64,000 nucleotides of DNA from Actinosynnema sp. ALI-1.44 (GTDB lineage: Bacteria; Actinomycetota; Actinomycetes; Mycobacteriales; Pseudonocardiaceae): contig NZ_MTQO01000052.1 in NCBI RefSeq assembly GCF_001984155.1, forward strand, positions 825,587 through 889,586. Reading direction: 5' to 3'. Below the pieces are notes generated by a model that was given only the letters and a program-made list of their open reading frames with translations, searched no databases and was not told where the DNA came from. Made by a program: the position numbers and the translations under genes. Of the stretch, positions 46,654 through 56,500 are shown one piece after another (the stretch's first letter is position 1; each line of letters opens with the position of its first letter).

Positions 46654-47523
46654 TCAGCGGTATTCGAAGAAGCCCCGGCCGGTCTTGCGGCCGTGGTGCC
46701 CGTCGCGGACCTTGCGCAGCATCAGCTCGCAGGGGTCGCATTCGGGGTCGCCGGTGCGGTCGTGCAGCACGCGCAGCGAGTCGACGAGGTTGTCGATGCC
46801 GATCAGGTCGGCGGTGCGCAACGGCCCCGTGGTGTGCCCGAGGCATCCTTCGAGCAGGCCGTCCACGGTCTCGGCGGACGCGACGCCTTCCTGCACGAGC
46901 ATCGCCGCCCGGTTGATCAACGGGTGCAGCAGCCGGTTGATCACGAAACCCGGCGCGTCGTTGACCACGAGTGCCGTACGGCCGAGCGCGGCCAGCAGCG
47001 CGGTGACCGCGGTCATCGTCGCGTCGCTGGTGGCGCCGCCGCGGATGACCTCGACCATCTTGATCAGGTAGGCCGGGTTCATGAAGTGCACGCCGACGAG
47101 TTCGTCACCGCGGGCGACCCAGCCGGCCATCTCGTCGATCGGGATGCACGAGGTGTTGGAGATCAGCAGGGTGCCGGGGGCGACCAGCCCGGAGACCTCG
47201 GTCAGCACCTTCTGCTTGACCTCGGCGATCTCCACGACGGCTTCGACGACCGTGGTGGCGTCGCTGGTTTCGGCCAGTGACGTGCTGGTCGACAGTGTGC
47301 CTTGTGGACGGTCCGCCGGGAGGGTTTCCAGCAGTTGGGCGTGCTTGAGCTTCTGGCGGATCGTCCTGCGGGCTGTGGCCAGGACCTGCTCGTCGACGTC
47401 GACGAGCGTGACGTCCACACCGTGGCCGAGCGCGAGCGCGGTGATGTTGGTGCCCATGACCCCGGCGCCGACGACCGCGAGGCGGTGCTGGTGTGTCTCC
47501 TGGGTCGCTTGTGGATCAGTCAT
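46654..47523 (-). CDS. 3-hydroxyacyl-CoA dehydrogenase-like (FkbK-like)
   Basis: A 289-residue NAD-dependent dehydrogenase. The Rossmann motif is AVVGAGVMGTNI (residues 16-27), with the acidic VDVDE after beta-2. The catalytic region has NTSCIPIDEMAG, GVHFMNPAYLIKMVEVI and DAPGFVINRLLHPLI, and the C-terminal part TGRGFFEY. It is proposed to oxidise glyceryl-ACP on the way to hydroxymalonyl-ACP, as FkbK/Asm13 do. Its start overlaps the end of the upstream PKS gene by eight bases, so the whole set is translated with the PKS. Confidence 0.9.
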   Translation of the reverse strand: MTDPQATQETHQHRLAVVGAGVMGTNITALALGHGVDVTLVDVDEQVLATARRTIRQKLKHAQLLETLPADRPQGTLSTSTSLAETSDATTVVEAVVEIAEVKQKVLTEVSGLVAPGTLLISNTSCIPIDEMAGWVARGDELVGVHFMNPAYLIKMVEVIRGGATSDATMTAVTALLAALGRTALVVNDAPGFVINRLLHPLINRAAMLVQEGVASAETVDGLLEGCLGHTTGPLRTADLIGIDNLVDSLRVLHDRTGDPECDPCELMLRKVRDGHHGRKTGRGFFEYR

Positions 47524-50500
47524 CGTTCCCGTCCTGAGTAGTGGTGAACTGGGCGTCGAGCCAGGATTCGACGGCCCGCGCGGTGGTCGCGGCGTGGGAG
47601 CTGATCATCGTGAAGTGATCGCCCGGCACGGTCACTGTCGTGATGTCGCCGGAGAAACCCCATGGGGCGTCGATCGCGCCGTCCGCACCGGGTGTGGTGC
47701 CGGGTTCGCCCTCGTGGCGGATCATCAATGTCGGCAGGTCCGCGTTGTAGGGAAGATGACTGCGCCAGTCGTAGTCGTAGTAGTGGGCCAGCGCGGTCAG
47801 CCAGTCGTCGCCGCCGATGCCGCCCGCGTCGATGCCCTCGCTGTTGTTGGCGAGCACGGCCGCGGGCAGCACGCCGATGATCTCGTCGGGGACACCGGCC
47901 ATCTGCGGGGCGAAGCTGTCCAGCAACACCATCGCCTCGGGCCCCCGTCCCCGGCCTGCCAGGCGATCGGCCAGCACCTGCGCGATCAGCCCGCCGGACG
48001 AGTACCCGACCAGGACGTACGGTCCCGCTTCCGGTGTGGCGAGCACGGTTTCGGCGACGAGGTCGACCAGCGCGAGCGGGTCGGCGGCCATCGGCTCACC
48101 CGGCGTGTACCCGGGCACGACCATGGCGAGGACTTGGCGCGGCGTGCGGAAACCCTGGACCAGGCGCGCGAACTCCTGGGCGTGCGCGCCACCGCCGAAG
48201 GACGGCAGGCAGATCAGCGTCGGCCCAGCGGTGTTCGCCGACCGGCGGGTGAGCGCGACCAGCGGCGGGATGCTCGACAGTTCGCTCGCGCTGCCGAAGC
48301 AGGGACGGAAGTGCGCCAGGCCCGCGATCATCCGCATCGCCTCGGCGCCCCGGCCTTCCGTCACAGCCCGCGTGTACAGCGTGACCAGTGACTCAGACGC
48401 CGTGGCCGGTTGCGTGGTTCCCCCTTCGGACAACGAGAACCTCGGAGCGCTGTCGTCGCTTTCGGACGGATCGCCGGTGAGCCGTTCGCGCAGGTAGGTG
48501 GCGGTCTCGTCGGGTGTCGGGTGGTCGAAGACCAACGGACCGGTCAGCTTCAGGCCGGTGGCCTGGGCGAGCCGGTTGCGCAACTCCACCGCGGACAGGG
48601 AGTTGAAGCCCTGTTCGAGGAACGTGGCGTCCGGCTGGACTTCCGCCGCAGCGGTGTAACCGAGCACGTCGGCGGCGTGCTCACGGACGATGTCGAGCAG
48701 GATTGTCTGCTGTTCCAGCACGGACGAGACCGCACCGAGCCGGGCAGCCAACCGCCCTGCCGCGGACGAGCTCCGCTGTGCGGTGTCCTCGTCGTCGTCT
48801 TCGTCGTTCAGGACTCGGACGGCGTCGGGGATCGCGGCCAGCAGCGGGCTGGGCCGGTGCAACGTGTACAGCGGCGCGAACCTGTCCCAGTCGATGTCCG
48901 CGACGACGATCCGGGTCTCGCCGTCGTCCAGTGCCTGCGCGAGCCCTTCGAGACCGCGTTCGGGAGCCATCAGCGGCAGTCCGGTGCCGCTCACCAGCGT
49001 CTGTCCTTGCCCGACGGCCATTCCGCCGCCGTCCCACAGGCCCCATGCCACGGATGTCGCCGCCAGTCCCGCGGCGCTGCGCTGTTCGGCGAGTGCGTCC
49101 ATCGCGGCGTTGGCTGCCGCGTATCCCGACAGGAGCCCGGAGCCCCAGATGGCCGCACCGGAGGAGAACATCACGAAGGCGTCGAGGTCGATGTTCCGTT
49201 CCACGGACAGCTCATGCAGGTGCATGGCGCCGCCGACCTTCACCGCTGACGCCTCTTCCAGGCCTTCGGCGGTGAGGTCCGCGAACCAGGCTCCGTGGCC
49301 GATGCCCGCGGAGTGCACCACGCTGGACAACTCCGGTCCGCTCGCGGTGATGCGGTCCATCAGCGCACCGACTGCGCGCCGCTCGCTCACGTCGCACGAC
49401 ACGACGTCGACGGCACTGCCTTGCGCGGCCAAGTCAGCGGCGAGCGTGGCAACGCCCGCGGCGGACGGGCCAGAACGGCTGGTCAGCACGACGCGCGGCG
49501 CGCCTCGTTCGGCCAGCAACCGTGCTGTGCAACCGCCGATCCACCCTGTGCCGCCGGTGACCAACGCTGTACCGGCGGACCGGTACGGGGTGACCACGGT
49601 GGTTTCCGTCCGGGGCGCACGGATCAGGCGCCGCGCGTAGACCCCTGAGCCGCGCAACGCGACCTGGTCCTCCTTGCCTGCCAACACTCCGGCCAGCTGG
49701 GCGCCCGTCACGGCGTCGAATTCCTCCGGGAGGTCGATCAGGCCACCCCATTGCTTGGCGTGTTCGAGCCCCGCTGTCTGCCCCAGCGCCCACGCTTGTG
49801 CCTGCGCGAGATTCGGCACTTCGCCCGGCAGTGCCGCGACCGCACCCCTGGTGAGCACCCACACCGGGATCACCAGGCCGGTGTCGATCACCGCCTGGAC
49901 AACCGCGGTGGTGGCCGCCAACCCGTGTGGCACCCGTCCACGGCCGGGCAGTGGCTTGTCGTCCAATGCCAGCAGGGACACAACTCCGGCTACAGCGCCG
50001 ACGCCTCGCAGTACATCGGCGAGGGTCCTGCGATCCGCGGCGTCGACCTCCAGGACACGAACGTCGGCACCACCGTCACGCAACGCACCCGCGACCGCAC
50101 CGGCGGACACCGCCTCGGTCTGGTCGGAGACGACAAGCCATGTACCGGAAGGCACAGCGCCGGAGGATTCGCTGACCTGCTCCCACGAGACGCGATAACG
50201 CCAGTCGGCCACCACGTCCCTGACCACGTCGGGGAACTTCGGCCAGAAGCGGCGGTGCTGGAAGGCGTAGGTCGGCAACTCGACCTGGTGCGCCGACGGC
50301 GAGGCGGGCAGCACCGCGGCCCAGTTCACCGGCAACCCGTTGACGAACGCGGTTCCCAACGACCGCAGCAGCCGGTCCGCGCCGTCGTCGTCCTGGCGAA
50401 GCGTGTCCACGAGAACGGGGTCTGGCAGGTCGGGCCGCTCGTCCAGTACCTCTTCGACCGCGGTCAGCAACACCGGGTGAGCCGAGACTTCCACGAAGGC

Positions 50501-53500
50501 ACGGTGTCCGGATTGGACAAGCGTCTCCACTGCCTCACTGAACCGGACTGTCCGACGCACGTTGGCGTACCAGTACTCCGGACCCAGCTCTGTGCCGTCC
50601 ACGACACGGCCGTGGACCGTCGAGAAGAACGGCACCCGGCCCGGCCGCGGCTCGATACCAGCCAACAGACCCGGCAACGTCGCCTCAAGCGGCTCACACA
50701 ACCGCGAGTGCGCCACGAAATCCGTCACCGGAACCCGCCAGCGCCTCACCTTTTTCTTACGCAGCACCCGCTCGAACTCCAGCATCGCCGCCGGTTCACC
50801 CGACAACACCGTGGCCGCCGGAGAGTTCACCGCCGCCACCGACAACCGATCGCCAAACGGCTCCAGCAACTCCCGCACTGCCGCAACCGGCATGACGGCC
50901 GACAGCATCCCGCCCTCAACATCCAGTCCTGCCAACGCTTCCGCGCGCACAGCCACAACTCGGGCACCATCACCCAGTGACAAGATCCCAGCCACCGTGG
51001 CCGCCGCGATCTCACCCTGCGAATGCCCCACCACGACGTCAGGACGCACCCCCGCCGCATCCCACACCGCGGCGAGCGACACCATCACAGCCCACAACAC
51101 CGGCTGCATCACCGCGGCCCCATCCAAACCAGGAGCATCGGCGTCACCACCCAGCACCGCATACGGATCCCACTGCACATGCGGCCGCAACGCCTCGACA
51201 CACTCGGCGAACCGAGCCGCGAACACCGGCGACTCCACCAGCAACCGCCGACCCATCCCCACCCACTGACTACCTTGGCCGGGGAACAGGAACACCGCCT
51301 TGCCAGGGCCACCCGCGGGGACGGCACCGACGGCTGCCAACGCGTCCGGGCGATCGTCGGCGACAGCGGCCAGCCGTTCGGCCAGCTCCGTTCGGCCGGT
51401 TCCGATCACGACCGCGCGATTCGTGAAAAGACTGCGGCGTGTGACCAGTGCGTGGGCGACAGCGGACGGCTCGGCGGCCGTCGCGCCGAGTGCGTAAGCA
51501 CGCATGCGCTCGGCCTGTGCGCCCAAGGCATCGGCACCCCGAGCCGACAGGGGCCACGCGGTGACGGCGACGTCCTCGTTCAGCAGTGGTGTTCCCGCCG
51601 ATTCCGGCAGGGTGACGGGCTCCACGGCAGGCGGTTCTTCCAGCACGACGTGTGCGTTGGTGCCGCTGATACCGAAGCCGGACACCCCCGCACGGCGCGG
51701 CGCGCCATCGTATCTGGTCCACGGCCGCTGTTCGGTCAGCAGCCGGACTCCACCCGACTCCCAGTCGATCTCGTGGGACGGTTCGGTGACGTGCAGGGTC
51801 TGCGGCATGATCCCGTGCCGCATGCCGAGCACCATCTTCATGATCCCGGCGACACCCGCCGCGCCCTGGGCGTGCCCGATGTTCGACTTGATCGAGCCGA
51901 GCCACACCGGCCGGTCGGCCGGCCGGTTCTGCCCGTACGTGGCCAGCAGTGCGCCTGCCTCGATCGGGTCGCCGAGGACAGTGCCCGTGCCGTGCGCCTC
52001 CACGGCGTCCACCTGGTCCGGCGTCAGCCCGGCCGCGTCGAGTGCCGCACGGATGACGCGCTGCTGCGATGGCCCGTTGGGCGCGGTGAAGCCGTTGGAA
52101 GCACCATCCTGGTTGACCGCCGAACCTCGCACAACCGCCAGCACGGGATGACCAAGGCGACGCGCGTCGGACAGGCGCTCCACAGCGAGGATGCCCGCGC
52201 CTTCACCCATTCCCATGCCGTCGGCGGTCGTGGAGAACGCCTTGCACCGCCCGTTCTCGGACAGTCCCAATGCGCCTCCGAAACCGAAGGCGCCCGCGGC
52301 CGCCATCACCGTGACGCCACCGGCCAACGCGAGTTCACACTCGCCCGCACGAAGTGCCTGGGCGGCCAGGTGCAGCGCGACCAGCGACGCGGAGCACGCC
52401 GTGTCGATGGTGATGGACGGCCCTTCCAAGCCGAGGACGTAGGAAACACGACCGGACAGCACGGCACCGCCGTCACTGACCGGGGTGCTGTCCTGCACGC
52501 TGTCCTCGCTCGCTGCCACCGTGGAGGTGTAGAGCTGCATCCACCCGCCCACGAACACGCCGGTCCGTGACCCCTTGAGGGTGGTCGGGTCGATGCCCGC
52601 GCGCTCCAGCGCTTCCCAGCAGGTTTCCAGGAGCAGCCGCTGCTGCGGGTCCATCGCCAGCGCTTCACGCGGCCCGATCCCGAAGAACGACGGGTCGAAG
52701 TCGGCGGCCTCCGGGACGAATCCGCCTTCCTGGCCGTACGCCGTGCGGATGTCCCAGCCGCGGTAGCGGGGGAACGGGTTGATGGCGTCGGTGCCGGTGG
52801 AGAGCAGCTGCCACAGCAGTTCCGGTGTGACGGCGCCGCCGGGGAAGCGGCAGCCCATGCCCACGATGACGATCGGGTCGTCGTCCCCGGACGCCTGCCG
52901 TGGCACGACGACCGGCGCGGCCGCCGGAGTGGCGGCGCCGAACAGGTCGTCGGACACCCTGGCCGCCAACGCGGTCACCGACGGATAGTCGAAGACCACT
53001 GTGGACGGTAGGCGCAGCCCAGTGACCTCGCGGAGCCGGTTGCGCAGTGCGACGGCCATCACCGAGTCGAAGCCCATGTCGCGGAACGCCTGGCTAGGGT
53101 CGATCTCTTCGGCGTCGGCGTAGCCGAGTGCGGTCGCGGCCTCGGCGCGGACGGCAGCGACGAGCGCGGCCTCCCGCTCGTCGGCAGGCAACGCGGCCAG
53201 CCGGCGTGGCAACTCGGCGCCTTCGGCGGCAGGTTCCTCGTCTTCGTCGCTCTGGACACGGATGGCGTCGGGCAACACGGCCAGCAACGGGCTGGGCCGG
53301 TGCAGGGTGTAGACCGGCACGAACTGGTCCCAGTCGATGTCCGCGACGACAAGCAGCCCTTCGCCGTCGTCCAGCGCCTGCGCGAGACCGACTATGCCCG
53401 GTTCGGGGGCCATCTGCCGCAGCCCGTAGCCGCTCAACTGCTCGCCCGCTTCACCCGCGCCCATCCCGCCGCCGCCCCACAGGCCCCAGGCCACGGAGGT

Positions 53501-56500
53501 GGCGGCGAGCCCCGCGGCGAGACGCTGCTCGGCCAACGCGTCCAGTGCGGCGTTCGCGGCGGCGTAACTGGCCAGCAGGCCACTGCCCCACGCGGCGGCA
53601 CCGGAGGAGAACAGCACGAAGGCGTCGAGGTCCAGGCCGCGTTCCACGGACAACTCGTGCAGGTGCATGGCGCCGCCGACCTTCACCTCCGACGCTTCCC
53701 GCAGATCGTCGGCTGTCAGCCCGACGACCGGAGCGCCGTGGCCGGTGCCCGCCGAATGCACCACAGTGGACAGCGCAGGACCGGTGGCATCGATGTCGTC
53801 GAGCAGCGCACCGACGGCACGCCGATCGGCGACATCACAGGAGACGACATCGACTGTGGTGCCAAGGGAAGCCAGTTCAGCGGCCAACGCGGCGACACCG
53901 GCGGCCGACGGCCCTGAACGACTGGTCAGCACCACGCGTTCAGCACCGCGCTCGGCCAGGAGCCGTGCCGTGCAGCCACCGATCAGACCGGTACCGCCGG
54001 TGATCAGCGCAGTACCCCGTGGTTTGAACAGGGACGCGGTCTCCGGCCGAGGCGCACGAACCAAACGCCGCGCGAAGACTCCCGAGTCGCGCAAGGCGAC
54101 CTGGTCCTCACCGCCGGGTCCGGCGGCGAGCACCCCGGCCAGGCGGGCCGCCACCGACGCGTCGATCCGCTCCGGAAGGTCGACCAGGCCACCCCAGTGT
54201 TTGGCCTGCTCCAGGCCTGCCGTCTGCCCCAACGCCCACGCCTGCGCCTGCGCCACGCCCGGAACCTCGCCGGGCAGTGCCGCGACCGCGCCGCGAGTCA
54301 AAACCCACAGCGGTACGACCAAACCCGAGTCGACCAGCGCCTGGACAAGTGCCGTTGTGGCAGCCAGACCGGACGGCACTTGCGCGTAACCGGGCAGCGG
54401 TCGCTCGTCCAGCGCGAAGAGCGACACGACGCCCGACACGTCACCGATCCCCCGCAGAACCCCGGCGAGCGTCACACGGTCGGCAGCGTCGATCTCCACG
54501 ACCCGCACATCGGCGCCGCGATCACGCAACGCCGTGGCCACCTCGGTCGTGTAGCCCGCTTCGGCGTGGCCGGAAACGACCAACCATGTACCGGAGGGCA
54601 CGGCGCCGGACAGTTCACCGAGCGGCTGCCACGTGATGCGGTAACGCCAGTCGGCAACAGGATCCGTGGACCTGGGCGCCGCGACCGGGAACACCGGCCA
54701 GTAGCGGCGGTGCTGGAAGGCGTACGTCGGCAACTCGACAGTGCTGGCGCTGGAAGGGAGCAGGGTGGTCCAGTCCACGGTCACGCCGTGCGCGTACGCC
54801 TCGGCCAGCGAGAGCAGCAGACGTCCGGGTCCGCCGTCGTCGCGCCGCAGTGTGCCGACCGCGACCGGTGAGTACGCGTCGAGGCTGTCGGCGATGGCCG
54901 GGGTCAGCACGGGGTGCGGGGACACCTCGATGAACGTGCCGTGTCCGGTGTCGGCCAGCGTGTGCACGGCGCGGTCGAACTCGACCGTTTCGCGCAGGCT
55001 GGCGTACCAGTAGTCCGGTGTCAGCTCCGGGCCGGTGATCACGGTGCCGTCCATGGCCGAGATCATCGGAATCCGTGTCTCGCCGGGGTTGATTCCGTTG
55101 AGGACGGACAGGATCTCGTCGCGCAGTTCGTCGACGTGGGCGCTGTGCGAGGCGTAGTCAACCGGGATCATCCGGGCCCGTGGCGAGTCGCCACACGAAT
55201 CCGCCAGCTCCTGCAAGGCGTCCGCGTCACCGGACACCACGGTCGCGGTTGGACCGTTCACGGCCGCGACCGACAGGCGCTCGCCATATGAAGCAATCCG
55301 CTCGCGAACGCCCTCGACCGACTCGGCAATGGAGAGCATGCCGCCACGACCGGCCAACGCCGTCAACGTCTTGCTCCGCAACGCGACAACCTTGGCCGCG
55401 TCCTCCAGTGACAGGATCCCGGCGACAGCCGCGGCCGCGATCTCCCCCTGTGAGTGCCCGACAACGGCATCAGGCGTGACGCCTGCCGCTTCCCACACCG
55501 CGGCCAGTGAGACCATCACCGCCCACAGCGCGGGCTGCACCACATCCGCGGCCTCGAAACCGTGCTGTCCGGCCAGCACCTCGTCGAGGTCCCAGTCTAC
55601 GTACGGCGCCAGAGCCGTGGCGCACTCAGCCAACCGGGCTTGGAACACCGGCGAAGCCTCGGCCAGCTCACGGCCCATGCCGACCCACTGGCTGCCCTGT
55701 CCGGGGAACACGAACACCGTGCGGCCCACGCCGGTCGACGGCACCTCGCCCGTCACCACACCGACCCCGGGCTGTGCCGTGGACACAGCCGTGAGTCCCG
55801 CTGTCACTTCGGCGCGGCCGGAGCCCAGTACAACCGCGCGACGCTCGAACGCGGTGCGCGTGGTGGCCAAGGACCACGCCACGTCGGCCAGCGGCAGGTC
55901 GGGGTGTTGCTGGATGTGCTCACGCAGCCGTTGTGCCTGCTCAGCCATGGCGGACGTGGACCGCCCGGACACGGCGAACGGGAGCACGCCGATGTCGCCG
56001 CGCAGCAACGGCGTCCCGGTCGGCGACTCGGCCGCGTGGGGCTTCTCCGCAGGAGCTTCTTCGAGGATGACGTGCGCGTTGGTGCCGCTGATGCCGAACG
56101 CCGAGACGCCCGCGCGACGCGGCTGGTCACCTGACGGCCAATCGACCGGTTCCTGGAGCAGGCTCACGTGCCCGGCCGTCCAGTCGACGTGCGGGGTCGG
56201 TTCGGACGCGTGCAGGGTGGCGGGCAGGATCCCGTTGCGCAGCGCGAGAACCATCTTGATGATCCCGGCGACGCCCGCCGCCTGCTGGGCGTGCCCGATG
56301 TTCGACTTGATCGAGCCCAGCAGCAGCGGCCGGTCGGCCGGGTGGCCCTGGCCGTAGGTCGTCAGCAGGGCCTGGGCCTCGATCGGGTCACCCAGCGTGG
56401 TGCCGGTGCCGTGTGCTTCGACCGCGTCGACGTCACCGGTCGTCAGGCGTGCGTTGGCCAGTGCCGCGCGGATCACGCGCTGCTGCGACGGCCCGTTCGG

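Noticed and set aside
45242..46846. 534-codon frame for the acyl-CoA dehydrogenase
   Set aside because: Family sequence begins at the ATG at 46357. The upstream part is out-of-frame shadow of the ACP and dehydrogenase genes.
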